A stretch of DNA of 64,000 nt from Azospirillum thiophilum (GTDB taxonomy: Bacteria > Pseudomonadota > Alphaproteobacteria > Azospirillales > Azospirillaceae), in the NCBI RefSeq assembly GCF_001305595.1, contig NZ_CP012401.1:2367001-2431000 (forward strand), given 5' to 3'. Each line of letters starts with the position of its first letter. Within the stretch, counting starts at the first letter, position 1. This document shows positions 1 to 9,182 of this stretch, piece after piece. The position numbers were made by a program, and so were the translations under genes. A model generated the notes under the pieces. It saw only the letters and a program-made list of their open reading frames with translations, was not told the DNA's origin and did not search any database.

Positions 1-662
1 GCGATTTCTACGACTTCTTCCCGATTTCCGAACACAAGGTCGCGGTGGTCATCGCCGACGTGTCGGGCAAGGGCATTCCGGCCGCCTTCTTCATGCTGAT
101 CACCCGGACGATGCTGCGCGCCATCGCCGAGTCCGGAGTCGGTCCGGCCGAGACCATGCGCCGGGTCAACAACCTGCTGGCGGCGGAGAACGAGCAGATG
201 ATGTTCGTCACCGCCTTCTACGGCGAGCTGGACCTGCGCACCGGCGTGCTGGCCTTCTCCAACGGCGGCCACAACCCGCCGCTGCGCATGACCGCGGCCG
301 GCACGGTGAAGGAACTGGCGCGCACCCCCGGCATCGCGCTTGCCGCCATGCCCGACATGCCCTTCGGCGAGAAGAGCGTGACACTGGAGACCGGCGACAT
401 GGTGGTGCTGTTCACCGACGGCGTGACCGAGGCCTTCAACGGCGAGGACGTGATGTATGGCGACCCGCGGCTGGTCGATGCCGTCGGGCGGCAGGCCAGT
501 GCCACGGCGCGCGACGGGCTTGACGGGGTGCTGGCCGACGTCGCCCGCTTCACCGCCGGGGCACCGCAGTCCGACGACATCACCTGCCTCGTCCTGCGCT
601 GGCGCGGCGCGGTGGATGCTCCGGCCGGAACCATGGCGCAGGTCCCGGATGCGGTCGCCTGA
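1..662 (+). CDS. SpoIIE/PP2C-type serine phosphatase (5' truncated by window)
   Basis: The reading frame is open from base 3 and the start lies outside the window. The visible ~219 residues form a PP2C-like SpoIIE/RsbU phosphatase domain. Metal-site motifs are ADVSGKG near the left edge, FSNGGHNPP in the middle, LFTDGVTEA further on, and DDITCLVLRW close to the C-terminus. Such phosphatases remove phosphate from a serine on a STAS anti-anti-sigma factor. A STAS gene follows 119 bp downstream, so the partner is probably that protein. Any sensory or receiver N-terminus is not visible. Family assignment is secure; the STAS partnership is inferred from adjacency. Confidence 0.93.
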   Translation, partial: DFYDFFPISEHKVAVVIADVSGKGIPAAFFMLITRTMLRAIAESGVGPAETMRRVNNLLAAENEQMMFVTAFYGELDLRTGVLAFSNGGHNPPLRMTAAGTVKELARTPGIALAAMPDMPFGEKSVTLETGDMVVLFTDGVTEAFNGEDVMYGDPRLVDAVGRQASATARDGLDGVLADVARFTAGAPQSDDITCLVLRWRGAVDAPAGTMAQVPDAVA

Positions 663-781
663 TTTGGGTCACACGGTCCGGTTCGCGGACTCCGGCTTGT
701 GCAAGGTGCACGCGTAAGGCGTCGTCCTGCGGGCTGTGGCGTGATATAAGCACGAACCAAGCGAGATGAGGTAGGCAGGGT

Positions 782-1120
782 ATGAATATCACCGAAGAAT
801 CGGTCAACGGCGTCACCGTTCTGCGCGCCGTCGGCCGTATCGACAGCGGCAATGCCGGCGAGTTCGAAACGGTGCTGGTCGCCGCGATGTCGGCGGAGGG
901 CACGCGGCTTGTTGTCGACATGGCGCAGCTTTCCTACATCAGTTCCGCCGGCTTGCGTTGCCTGCTGGTCGCCGCGAAGGCGGCACGCACCAAGCGTGGG
1001 GCCATTGCCCTGTCGGCGATGGCGGCGCATATCCGCGAGGTCTTCGACGTCAGCGGCTTCTCGTCGCTGTTCGAAATCCATCCCGATGCGGCGTCCGCCG
1101 TCACGGCGCTCGGCGGGTGA
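782..1120 (+). CDS. STAS-domain anti-sigma factor antagonist
   Basis: A 112-residue single STAS domain, the normal size for SpoIIAA/RsbV-like proteins. The motif SYISSAGLR at residues 51-59 matches the family phosphorylation loop, with Ser54 or Ser55 as the likely phosphoserine. In this family the unphosphorylated form sequesters an anti-sigma kinase. It lies between a SpoIIE-type phosphatase and a single-domain response regulator, all on the same strand. No RsbW-like kinase gene is in the window, so the third partner is upstream, elsewhere, or absent. A GGCAGGG ribosome site precedes the ATG. Confidence 0.92.
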   Translation: MNITEESVNGVTVLRAVGRIDSGNAGEFETVLVAAMSAEGTRLVVDMAQLSYISSAGLRCLLVAAKAARTKRGAIALSAMAAHIREVFDVSGFSSLFEIHPDAASAVTALGG

Positions 1121-1195
1121 GGGCAGGGGACCGGTTTCCGCCGGCTGCGGCCGGCCTTTCGATAAGGCGGTCTCCGAAAAGGGACCGGGCAAGGA

Positions 1196-1588
1196 ATGGC
1201 ACGCGGCGATCGGCCCAATGTCCTGGTGGTTGAAGATTCTCCGGCCGTGCGGCTGTCGGTGGCCGGCTATCTCGAAGGCCGTGGCTGCAATGTGACCGAG
1301 GCGGAGAACGGGCGCGTGGGCATCCGCGCGCTCGGCCGCTGCAATTTTGACCTGATCGTCACCGACGTGCTGATGCCGGAGGTCGACGGGATCGAGCTGA
1401 TCAAGGCCGCCCGCACTCTCCAGCCCGAGGTGAAGATCCTGGCGATGTCCGGCGGCGCTCCCAACATGCCCGCCGGCTATCTGCTGAAGATGACGCGCAT
1501 GTTCAATGCGGATGAGATCATCTACAAGCCCTTCCTCAACGAAGAGTTGGGCGCGGCGGTCGACCGTCTGCTCGACCGGCCGCTCTGA
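1196..1588 (+). CDS. Single-domain response regulator (receiver only)
   Basis: A 130-residue CheY-like protein. The acidic pocket is VVEDS (residues 11-15), the phosphoacceptor is Asp57 in DLIVTDVLMPEVDG, and the conserved lysine is in IIYKPF near the C-terminus. There is no output domain, so it must act through a protein partner. It is the last gene of the SpoIIE-STAS-receiver set, which suggests the two-component and partner-switching inputs are linked. AAGGA lies directly before the ATG. Confidence 0.92.
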   Translation: MARGDRPNVLVVEDSPAVRLSVAGYLEGRGCNVTEAENGRVGIRALGRCNFDLIVTDVLMPEVDGIELIKAARTLQPEVKILAMSGGAPNMPAGYLLKMTRMFNADEIIYKPFLNEELGAAVDRLLDRPL

Positions 1589-1901
1589 ATTTAAGCAGTT
1601 TGAAGTCTCTGCTCGAATAAAGGGCAGAATAGGCGGCAAAAAAAACGGCTTCGGGGCATGAAGCGCCGAAGCCGCTAGTCTTGCGTGGAACCAACCGAAT
1701 ATCGCCACGCAAGGCTTGTGCCAGAAATTTCCGGTGCGCCGATTTCCCTTTCGCACCCTCCCTGCCCGGAAAAATCGCGGAACGCCGTTTGCCCGCTCCT
1801 GTTGTCCGGGGCATGTGGGCGCGTCGGGGCCGGTCATTGGACGGCCATCGGCGGATCGCTGCCCGCAAGACCAAGAATCCTGCAAGAGGGAGCCGACCAC
1901 G
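1589..1901. other. Intergenic gap
   Basis: This 313 bp gap holds the hairpin at 1646-1674 and then the leader of the BON-domain gene. Open frames crossing it do not continue the codon pattern of real genes. I see no tRNA or other RNA gene. Confidence 0.5.
1638..1674. terminator. Hairpin with adjacent A-tract
   Basis: A 9-bp perfect stem (1646-1654 with 1666-1674) encloses an 11-nt loop and is preceded by eight A residues at 1638-1645. Read on the minus strand it is a stem followed by a T-run, the classic intrinsic terminator form. For the plus-strand receiver gene ending at 1588 it has only a weak T-rich tail. Confidence 0.5.
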
Positions 1902-3284
1902 ATGGCGCAATACGAGAATCGGTGGCGTGGCGAAGGCCGGGACTGGACCGAGGATGACCGGGATCGGGAAAACCGCCGGCGCGGCGAGGGCCAGCGCTAC
2001 GGCGTCTACGATCCCGGCGAGGGCCAGCCCTTCGCCGACCGCGACAGCATGTATCGCGGGCAGGCCCACCGTCACCAGGATGAGCAGGGGCGCAGTTACC
2101 GCGACGCCGGCTATGGCGGGCGCGTCGGCAACGAGTCGGGCGACTATGGCCATGAGCCCCGTTACGAAGGCCGGCGCGACAATGCCGGCGAGATGGAACG
2201 CGTCTATGACCGCAGCTTCGGCGCCGGCCGCGACATGAACCGCGGCGGCTATGGCGGCGGTTATGGCGGCCGCCAGGGATCGAGCGGCTATGCCGGGGCC
2301 GGCAATGCCGGCACGGAGGGCAACTACACCAGCCGCGACGTCGGAAGCGGCGAGTATCGCGATCTCGATTACGGTGCCCGCTTCTATGGCGAAGGCGGCC
2401 AGGGGGTGCGCGGCCGCGGCTCGCTCGGCCAGGGCGGGCGGGAGTATGGCGAACGGGATTACCGCTCCCAAAGCCGGGACTATGGCCGCGACCATGACTC
2501 CGGGCGTGAGCAGGGCGGCTGGTACCGGGGCGAGGCTCCCGGCGGGCAGGCCCGCGACCGCGGTTACGGCGGTTACGGCGGCGGCTACGGCGGCGGCGAG
2601 AGGACCGACCGCCGGAGCGAGGGCAGTGGCGGCCGGTCGCGCGAACGCGGCTTCTTGGAGCAGGCCGGCGACGAGGTGGCCTCCTGGTTCGGCGACGACG
2701 ATGCCGAGCGCCGCCGTCACGAGGACGAGCGCCGCGCCGCCCTGAACCGGGGCCGCGGCCCACGCGGCTACAGCCGCTCCGACGAGCGGGTGCGCGAGGA
2801 CATCAACGACCGGCTGACCGACGACGCCTATATCGACGCCTCCGACATCGAGGTGGCGGTCAGCGGCGGCGAGGCGACGCTGACCGGCATGGTCCCCGAC
2901 CGCCAGACCAAGCGCCGGGCGGAAGACGTCGCCGAATCCGTCTCCGGTGTCAGCCATGTGCAGAACAACCTGCGCGTCCGCAGCCGGACGGAGATGCAGG
3001 GCGGCTCGGACCGGGGCAATTCCTGGGGCAGCTCGACCGGTGCCGGCGCCTCCGCCATGGCCGGTGCGGGCAGCGGGACCGCCACCGGCGCCGCGTCCTC
3101 CCCGGCCGGCTCGCCGTCTGGCGCGGCCGCCGGGCTCCAGGGCTCCGGCATCGGCTTCAGCACTGGTGCCGGAACCAGCGGCGGCCCTGCCGGCGCTTCG
3201 GCCGGCACCGGTTCGAACGCGGGCACGAGCGCGAGCACGGCCGGCACGTCCGAGACCAGCCGGTCCTCCACCGGCCGCAGCTGA
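1902..3284 (+). CDS. Low-complexity BON-domain protein
   Basis: 460 residues from the ATG at 1902, chosen because GAGGG lies upstream and the protein then opens directly into the repetitive region. Residues 1-260 are dominated by Gly, Tyr, Arg, Asp and Glu. A short SWFGDDDAERRR motif sits near residue 262. One BON domain occupies about residues 300-360, ending near VSHVQNNLRV. The remaining ~95 residues are Gly/Ala/Ser/Thr-rich. BON domains occur in envelope-stress proteins such as OsmY, but no signal peptide is visible, so location is uncertain. The tail is compositionally extreme and probably disordered. A strong terminator follows. Confidence 0.88.
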   Translation: MAQYENRWRGEGRDWTEDDRDRENRRRGEGQRYGVYDPGEGQPFADRDSMYRGQAHRHQDEQGRSYRDAGYGGRVGNESGDYGHEPRYEGRRDNAGEMERVYDRSFGAGRDMNRGGYGGGYGGRQGSSGYAGAGNAGTEGNYTSRDVGSGEYRDLDYGARFYGEGGQGVRGRGSLGQGGREYGERDYRSQSRDYGRDHDSGREQGGWYRGEAPGGQARDRGYGGYGGGYGGGERTDRRSEGSGGRSRERGFLEQAGDEVASWFGDDDAERRRHEDERRAALNRGRGPRGYSRSDERVREDINDRLTDDAYIDASDIEVAVSGGEATLTGMVPDRQTKRRAEDVAESVSGVSHVQNNLRVRSRTEMQGGSDRGNSWGSSTGAGASAMAGAGSGTATGAASSPAGSPSGAAAGLQGSGIGFSTGAGTSGGPAGASAGTGSNAGTSASTAGTSETSRSSTGRS

Positions 3285-3345
3285 GCCGCGGCCGGCCGCT
3301 GCTGCCGGCCATCGCGGGCGTAACGCAGGAGGGATTCCGACCGAC

Positions 3346-3376
3346 CCCGTCCGGCCCCAGGGCCGGGCGGGTTTTT
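3346..3376 (+). terminator. Intrinsic terminator after the BON-domain gene
   Basis: An 11-bp G/C stem (3346-3356 with 3361-3371, one G-T pair) with a 4-nt loop is followed directly by TTTTT at 3372-3376. It separates the BON gene from the tetR-RND operon. Confidence 0.8.
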
Positions 3377-3416
3377 CTGCATGACGGCGAATTCATTTTC
3401 CCTGGAAACAGGTTTC

Positions 3417-3444
3417 TTGACACTCTAATCAACTCGACTATCGT
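3417..3444 (+). promoter_or_regulatory. Predicted sigma-70 promoter of the tetR-RND operon
   Basis: A perfect TTGACA at 3417-3422 is followed after 16 bp by TATCGT at 3439-3444 (4 of 6 to TATAAT). The spacer starts with a TTGA...TCAA half-site pair that could be an operator for the adjacent TetR protein. The start codon is 29 bp downstream. Confidence 0.6.
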
Positions 3445-3472
3445 CGCTTTTTGAAACCCGTGAGTTCCATTC

Positions 3473-4081
3473 ATGCCTCTCGATGCGGAAGAGATACCTG
3501 ACTGGCGCGCTCGGCGGCGCGAGGTCATCCTCACCGCCGCGGCCGAGCTGTTCGCCGGCCGCGACTATGCCTCCGTCCAGGTCGAGGAGGTGGCGAAACG
3601 GGCCGGCGTCGGCAAGGCGACCCTGTACCGCTACTTCCCCTCCAAGGAGGAGTTGTATCTGGAATCGCTGGAGCGCGCGCTGGGCGGGCTCGAGCAGAAG
3701 CTGAACGCGGAGCTGGCGCCGCAGCATCAGCCGGCGACCGTCCGCCTGTCCTCGATGGTTTCCGCCCTGGTCGACACGCTGAGCGAACAGCTGCAGACGC
3801 TGAAGCTGCTGGGCGGCGACCAGTCCGATCTGGCCGACCGCACCCGGCGCATCCTGCGCCGCCGCAGCCAGGGCACTGCGACCGCCCTGCAGCAGGTGCT
3901 GGCCGACGGCATGGCGTCGGGCGAATTCCGCAAGGTCGATCTGGAGATCGTCCCGCTGCTGATCATCGGCATGGTGCGCGGCGGGATCATGCAGTTGGGC
4001 GACCGCCCGCGCGACGCGCTGGAACGTTCCGTCATCGACCTTCTGATGTCAGGCATCACCACGCTGCCCCCCTTCATATAA
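3473..4081 (+). CDS. TetR family transcriptional regulator
   Basis: 202 residues. The N-terminal HTH covers about residues 14-60 with the signature GVGKATLYRYFPSKEELY. The C-terminal half is a helical ligand-binding/dimerisation domain. It is 37 bp upstream of, and co-oriented with, a membrane-fusion protein and an RND pump gene. A TetR protein beside the pump it represses is the usual arrangement (AcrR-like), so autoregulation and control of the pump are likely but inferred. Confidence 0.93.
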   Translation: MPLDAEEIPDWRARRREVILTAAAELFAGRDYASVQVEEVAKRAGVGKATLYRYFPSKEELYLESLERALGGLEQKLNAELAPQHQPATVRLSSMVSALVDTLSEQLQTLKLLGGDQSDLADRTRRILRRRSQGTATALQQVLADGMASGEFRKVDLEIVPLLIIGMVRGGIMQLGDRPRDALERSVIDLLMSGITTLPPFI

Positions 4082-4118
4082 GCGAAGCGCCGCGATCCGG
4101 CGTCTGGAGTCCCAACGG

Positions 4119-5354
4119 ATGAGACGGCTTTTCCTGGTCCTGCTGGTCGCCGTGCTGGTCGGCGGCGGCGGTTACTATTGGTATGCTAATCAATCCGCAG
4201 GAAGGATGGCCCAGACGGCCAGGACGGAGCCGGCCGCTGCGCGGGCGGTGCCGGTGGTGACGCAGATCGTGGCGGCCCAGGCGCTGCCCGAACAGATCGT
4301 CACCATCGGCAGCGTCCAGCCCATCGCCGCCATCGCGATCAAGGCGCGCATAGACAGCGTGGTCGAGAGCGTCGCCTTCACCGAAGGGCAGGAGGTCAGG
4401 ACCGGCGACACCCTGTTCACCCTCGACGCCCGCGCGCTCGACGCCCAGCTCCGCCAGGCGCAGGCCAACCTGGAGCGCGACCGCGCCAACCTGGAAAAGG
4501 CCAAGGGCGACGTGAAGCGCTATGCCGAGCTGGTGCGCACCAGCGCCATCTCGCGCACCACCTACGACGCCGCGGTCGCCACCGCCGACGCGTTGGAGGG
4601 CACGGTGAAGGCCGATCTGGCGGCGATCGAGGCGGCCAGGGTGTCGCTCAGCTTCACCCGCATCACCGCGCCGATGGACGGACGCACCGGCACCGTCGCC
4701 GCCAAGGTCGGCACCATGGTCCGCGCCGCCGATGCCAACCCGCTGGTGACGCTGACCCAGCTGCGCCCGATCAATGTCAGCTTCAACGTCCCGGAAAAGC
4801 ATCTGCCGACGATCCGCGCCGCGATGGCCAGGGGCTCGCTGCCGGTCACCGCCAGCATCGCCGGCAGCCGCGGCGAGACGGCGGAGGGTAGGCTGTCCTT
4901 CGTCGACAGCCAGGTCGACCAGCAGACCGGCACCATCCTGGTGAAGGGCGAGTTTCCCAATGCCGACACCCGGCTGTGGCCCGGCCAGTTCGTCGACACC
5001 GTGCTGACCCTGCGGGTCGAGCCCGACGCCCTGACCGTCGCCGATCTGGCGGTGCAGACCGGCCAGAAGGGCCGCTTCGTCTATGTCGTGAAGGCGGACG
5101 AGACGGTGGAGGTGCGCCCGGTCACGGTGGAGCGCACCCATGGCGGCCAGAGCGTCATCGCCACCGGCCTCAAGGCCGGCGAGCGGGTGGTGGTCGACGG
5201 CCAGTCGCGGCTGTTCCCCGGTGCCAGGGTGTCGGAACGCGCCGGCGGCAAGCCGGCGCCGCCGCCCGGCGGGGAGAGCGCGGCGAGCGCGCGGCAGCAG
5301 GGTTCGGCGGCCCATGAATCCGCTCAGGCACAGACCGGCGGGGGCGCGACGTGA
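4119..5354 (+). CDS. RND efflux periplasmic adaptor (membrane fusion) subunit
   Basis: 411 residues. A membrane anchor of about 18 hydrophobic residues (4-22) starts the protein. It is followed by a barrel-sandwich (lipoyl-like) segment around IKARIDSVVESV and EGQEVRTGDTLF, a coiled-coil hairpin (residues ~105-170), and beta-barrel/membrane-proximal domains. The tail after residue ~380 is Pro/Gly/Gln-rich. The family links an inner-membrane RND pump to an outer-membrane channel. The stop overlaps the pump start by 4 bp (GTGA), implying translational coupling. No TolC-type gene follows. Confidence 0.93.
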   Translation: MRRLFLVLLVAVLVGGGGYYWYANQSAGRMAQTARTEPAAARAVPVVTQIVAAQALPEQIVTIGSVQPIAAIAIKARIDSVVESVAFTEGQEVRTGDTLFTLDARALDAQLRQAQANLERDRANLEKAKGDVKRYAELVRTSAISRTTYDAAVATADALEGTVKADLAAIEAARVSLSFTRITAPMDGRTGTVAAKVGTMVRAADANPLVTLTQLRPINVSFNVPEKHLPTIRAAMARGSLPVTASIAGSRGETAEGRLSFVDSQVDQQTGTILVKGEFPNADTRLWPGQFVDTVLTLRVEPDALTVADLAVQTGQKGRFVYVVKADETVEVRPVTVERTHGGQSVIATGLKAGERVVVDGQSRLFPGARVSERAGGKPAPPPGGESAASARQQGSAAHESAQAQTGGGAT

Positions 5355-8300
5355 ACCTCTCCGAACTCTGCATCCGCCGTCCGGTGATGACCATCCTGCT
5401 GACGGCGGCGATGGTCCTCGGCGGTCTGGCGGCCTACCGCCAGCTGCCCACCGCGGCGCTGCCGCGGGTGGATTTCCCGGTCGTCAGCGTCACCGCATCC
5501 CTGCCCGGCGCCTCGCCGGAAACCATGGCGGCCTCGGTCGCCAGCCCGCTGGAGCGGGAATTCTCCACCATCGCCGGCATCGACACGCTGACCTCGAACA
5601 GCACGCTCGGCAACACCAGCATCACCATCCAGTTCGTGCTGGAGCGCGACATCGACGCGGCGGCGGCCGACGTGCAGGCGGCCATCGCCCGCACCCAGCG
5701 CCGGCTGCCGGCGGAGATGACGACCCCGCCCAGCTACCGCAAGGTCAACCCGGCCGACCAGCCGATCCTGTTCGTGTCGCTCAACTCGCCGACGCTGCCG
5801 CTTTCCAAGCTGAACGACATCGCCGAGACGCTGATCCAGCCCAAGGTCGCGACCCTGCCCGGCGTCGCCCAGGTCCAGATCTACGGCTCGCAGAAATACG
5901 CGGTGCGGGTGCAGGTCAACCCCAACGCGCTGGCGCTGCGCGGCATCGGCATCGACGAGCTGCAGAAGTCGCTGGCCGCGGCCAACGCCAACACGCCGGT
6001 CGGCACCCTGACCGGCCAGCAGCAGCAACTGGTGATCGCCGCCAACCCGCAGCTTCCCGACGCCGCCGCCTTCCGCGAGCTGATCGTCGCCTACCGCAAC
6101 AGCGCCCCCGTCCGGCTGGGCGACGTGGCGCTGGTGCAGGACAGCGTCGAGAACAACCGGACGGCCAGCTGGCTGAACGGCACCCGCAGCATCATGCTGG
6201 CGGTCCAGCGCCAGCCCGACGCCAACACGGTGGAGGTGGTGGACCGCGTGCGCGCCCTGCTGCCGTCCTTCAAGGCGCAGCTTCCGGCATCCGCCGCCAT
6301 CGACATCGTCAACGACCGCTCCCAGTCGATCCGGCAGGCGGTGGAGGACGTGCAGTTCACCCTGGCGCTGACCATCGTGCTGGTGGTGCTGGTGATCTTC
6401 CTGTTCCTGCGCCGCCTGTCGGCGACGCTGATCCCGGCGCTGGCGGTGCCGATCTCGCTGATCGCGACGGCGGGCGGCATGCATCTGCTCGGCTTTTCCG
6501 TCGACAACATCTCGCTGATGGCGCTGACGCTGGCGGTCGGCCTCGTGGTCGACGACGCCATCGTGATGATGGAGAACATCGTCCGCTACGTCGAGGAGGG
6601 CATGAAGCCGTTCGAGGCGGCGATCAAGGGCTCGCGCGAGATCGGCTTCACCATCCTGTCCATCACCCTGTCGCTGGTTGCGGTCTTCATCCCGATCCTG
6701 CTGATGGGCGGAGTCGTCGGCCGGCTGTTCCACGAATTCGCCCTGGTCGTCACCATGGCGATCGCCGCGTCGGCCTTCGTGTCGCTGACGCTGACGCCGA
6801 TGATGTGCTCGCGCTTCCTCACCCACCACGCCCCCGGCGAGGAGAAGGAGGGCTGGTTCGGCCGAATGCTGGAGGGCGGATTCTCCGCCGTGCTGAACGG
6901 CTATGCCCGGACCCTGCGCTGGACGCTGCGCCACCGGCCGCTGATGGGGCTGGTGATGATCGCTACGGTGGCCGGCACCGCCCTGATGTACCAGGCGATC
7001 CCCAAGGGCTTCTTCCCGACCGAGGACATCGGCCAGATCCAGGTCACGACCGAGGCGCGGCCCGACATCGCCTTCGCCGCGATGGCCGAGCGCCAGCAGC
7101 AGGTCGCGGCGATCATGAAGGCCCACCCGGCGGTGGTCGACGTCATCTCCTCGGTCGGGACCGGCGGCAGCACCGGCAACCAGGGCCGCATGTTCGTCAC
7201 GCTGAAGCCGCGCGACGAGCGCCCGTCGGCGACCGAGGTGATCCAGCAGCTGCGCCGGCAGGTCAACGGCATCCCCGGCATGGCGGTCTACATGCAGCCG
7301 GTGCAGAACCTGCGCATCGGCGGCCGTTCGTCGAAGAGCCTCTACCAATACACCATCCAGGGCCTCGACCTCGACGAGCTGTACCAGTGGTCGGCCCGGC
7401 TGGAACAGACGCTGCACGGCATCCCCGTCCTCCAGGACGTCACCAGCGACCTTCAGCTCAACAACCCGCAGGCCTATGTCCACATCGACCGCGAGAAGGC
7501 GGCGACGCTGGGGATCGGCGTCGATCAGGTGCGCTCGACCCTCTACAGCGCCTTCGGCCAGCGGCAGGTCTCGACCATCTATACCCCCAGCAACGATTAT
7601 CAGGTGCTGATCGAGCTGGAGCCGAAATACCAGAGCGACGACAGCTCGCTGTCCCGCATCTATGTCCGCTCGGCCACGACGGCCAAGCTGGTGCCGCTCG
7701 ACGCCTTCGCGCGGGTGGAGCGCACCGCCGGCCCGCTGGCGGTGGCGCACCAGGGGCAGTTGCCGGCGGTCACCCTGTCCTTCAACGTCGCGCCCGGCGC
7801 CTCGCTGGGGCAGGCGGTCGACCTGATCCGCGCGGCGGAGCGCGAGATCGAGCTGCCGCCCACCATCACCACCGGCTTCGCCGGCACCGCCCAGGTGTTC
7901 CAGGATGCCCAGGCCGGGCAGGCGCTGCTGCTGTCGGCCGCGGTGCTGGTGATCTACATCGTGCTCGGCGTGCTGTACGAGAGCTTCGTCCACCCGCTGA
8001 CCATCCTGTCCGGCCTGCCGTCGGCGGTGATCGGCGCGCTCGGCACCCTGATGCTGTTCGACACCGAGCTCAGCATGATCGCGATCATCGGCATCCTGAT
8101 GCTGATCGGCATCGTGAAGAAGAACGCGATCATGATGATCGATTTCGCGGTGGAGGCGCGGCGCAACGGCATGTCGGCGCATGACGCCATCGAGCAGGCC
8201 TGCCTGCTGCGCTTCCGACCGATCATGATGACGACGATGGCTGCGATCATGGGTACCCTGCCGATCGCCGTCGCCCATGGCGCGGCGGCGGAACTGCGCC

Positions 8301-8479
8301 AGCCGCTCGGCCTCGCGGTGGTCGGCGGCCTGTGCGTGTCGCAGGTGCTGACGCTCTACATCACGCCGTCGCTCTATCTCTACATGGAGGATTTCGGCCG
8401 CTTCGTCGGCGGCCTGTTCCATCGCGGCCGCAAGGCCGACCTGCCGCACGGCCCGATGCCGGCCGCCGGAGACGACTGA
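5351..8479 (+). CDS. RND efflux pump inner-membrane transporter (AcrB/MdtC-like)
   Basis: 1042 residues, full length for the AcrB family, starting at GTG inside the 4-bp overlap with the adaptor gene. TM1 is near residues 10-30. The proton-relay aspartate pair is in VGLVVDDAIVMMEN (about residue 400), and a second repeat carries GIVKKNAIMMIDFA near residue 930. Two large periplasmic loops are present. The asparates mark a drug/solute-type rather than heavy-metal-type pump. The sequence resembles MdtB/MdtC multidrug pumps, but substrate cannot be assigned from sequence. Confidence 0.94.
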   Translation: MNLSELCIRRPVMTILLTAAMVLGGLAAYRQLPTAALPRVDFPVVSVTASLPGASPETMAASVASPLEREFSTIAGIDTLTSNSTLGNTSITIQFVLERDIDAAAADVQAAIARTQRRLPAEMTTPPSYRKVNPADQPILFVSLNSPTLPLSKLNDIAETLIQPKVATLPGVAQVQIYGSQKYAVRVQVNPNALALRGIGIDELQKSLAAANANTPVGTLTGQQQQLVIAANPQLPDAAAFRELIVAYRNSAPVRLGDVALVQDSVENNRTASWLNGTRSIMLAVQRQPDANTVEVVDRVRALLPSFKAQLPASAAIDIVNDRSQSIRQAVEDVQFTLALTIVLVVLVIFLFLRRLSATLIPALAVPISLIATAGGMHLLGFSVDNISLMALTLAVGLVVDDAIVMMENIVRYVEEGMKPFEAAIKGSREIGFTILSITLSLVAVFIPILLMGGVVGRLFHEFALVVTMAIAASAFVSLTLTPMMCSRFLTHHAPGEEKEGWFGRMLEGGFSAVLNGYARTLRWTLRHRPLMGLVMIATVAGTALMYQAIPKGFFPTEDIGQIQVTTEARPDIAFAAMAERQQQVAAIMKAHPAVVDVISSVGTGGSTGNQGRMFVTLKPRDERPSATEVIQQLRRQVNGIPGMAVYMQPVQNLRIGGRSSKSLYQYTIQGLDLDELYQWSARLEQTLHGIPVLQDVTSDLQLNNPQAYVHIDREKAATLGIGVDQVRSTLYSAFGQRQVSTIYTPSNDYQVLIELEPKYQSDDSSLSRIYVRSATTAKLVPLDAFARVERTAGPLAVAHQGQLPAVTLSFNVAPGASLGQAVDLIRAAEREIELPPTITTGFAGTAQVFQDAQAGQALLLSAAVLVIYIVLGVLYESFVHPLTILSGLPSAVIGALGTLMLFDTELSMIAIIGILMLIGIVKKNAIMMIDFAVEARRNGMSAHDAIEQACLLRFRPIMMTTMAAIMGTLPIAVAHGAAAELRQPLGLAVVGGLCVSQVLTLYITPSLYLYMEDFGRFVGGLFHRGRKADLPHGPMPAAGDD

Positions 8480-8484
8480 GCCGC

Positions 8485-8512
8485 ACCTAAACCGCGATCC
8501 CTATACCGCGAT
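8485..8512. repeat. 14-nt tandem duplication over a stop codon
   Basis: Two 14-nt units (8485-8498 and 8499-8512) agree at 12 of 14 positions. On the minus strand unit one contains the TAG stop of the gene at 8501-8965 and unit two carries a second TAG 14 nt further on. Confidence 0.75.
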
Positions 8513-8965
8513 TTGGGTCAGCAGTGGCGTGTTCACCCCGGCATCGGCGCGCCGGTAGGCGTCGATGGCCTCGGACCACGGCTCGATGGTGAGGCCGCTG
8601 CCCATGGCTTCCTGGTGGATGCTCTGGGCGACATAGCCGGCGTTGGGCACTGCCGTCAGCGGCACGGTTCCGCCGCTGACCGGGCCGGACCCGTCCGCGG
8701 CGCCGCCGATGGCGAATCCGCCGGCCGACCCGCCGGCCGTGCGGCTGCGCGCCGCCGTCTGCTCGGCATCGGCCCGGCCGCTGCCCTTCAGCGCATCGCC
8801 GGTCTCGCCGGTCTGGTCCTTGCCGCGCTTGCGCTCGTCCTCACCGGGGATACGGCGGATCGGCTGAACCGCCGCGGCGTCGCTCGCCAGCATCTGACGC
8901 AGCTTCGCCAGCCCTGCGGGGGGCTGCGTGCCGGTCGGTGCGGGGAGGGCGGCCAGTCCGGACAA
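8501..8965 (-). CDS. Hypothetical protein, Ala/Gly-rich
   Basis: 154 residues from a TTG start at 8965, chosen because GAGG lies 9 nt upstream. The middle is charged and then Gly/Ala-rich (probably disordered). The C-terminal ~45 residues look conserved-like: YVAQSIHQEAMGSG followed by AIDAYRRAD. No signal peptide or membrane segment. I do not recognise a named family. It is convergent with the RND gene, 22 bp away, and its stop codon lies in a 14-nt tandem duplication. Confidence 0.62.
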   Translation of the reverse strand: MSGLAALPAPTGTQPPAGLAKLRQMLASDAAAVQPIRRIPGEDERKRGKDQTGETGDALKGSGRADAEQTAARSRTAGGSAGGFAIGGAADGSGPVSGGTVPLTAVPNAGYVAQSIHQEAMGSGLTIEPWSEAIDAYRRADAGVNTPLLTQIAV

Positions 8966-9182
8966 GGGGCGGTTACCTCAAGCTGGCGGGAAGGGCGGTC
9001 GTGCAACCCTGTCGATCATGCACAAACGCAGTGCGATTCGGAACAGGGTAATATGGCAAAGGTTCCGTAAAGCTTAAAATGTCCGCTAAATGTCGCGTGA
9101 TTGTGACGTCTCGGCACAGACGAAGGCTCGGCAGGACCGCTGCTGGCTGATACAGTGCCCCGTTCGATTGTGGAACTGCGTA

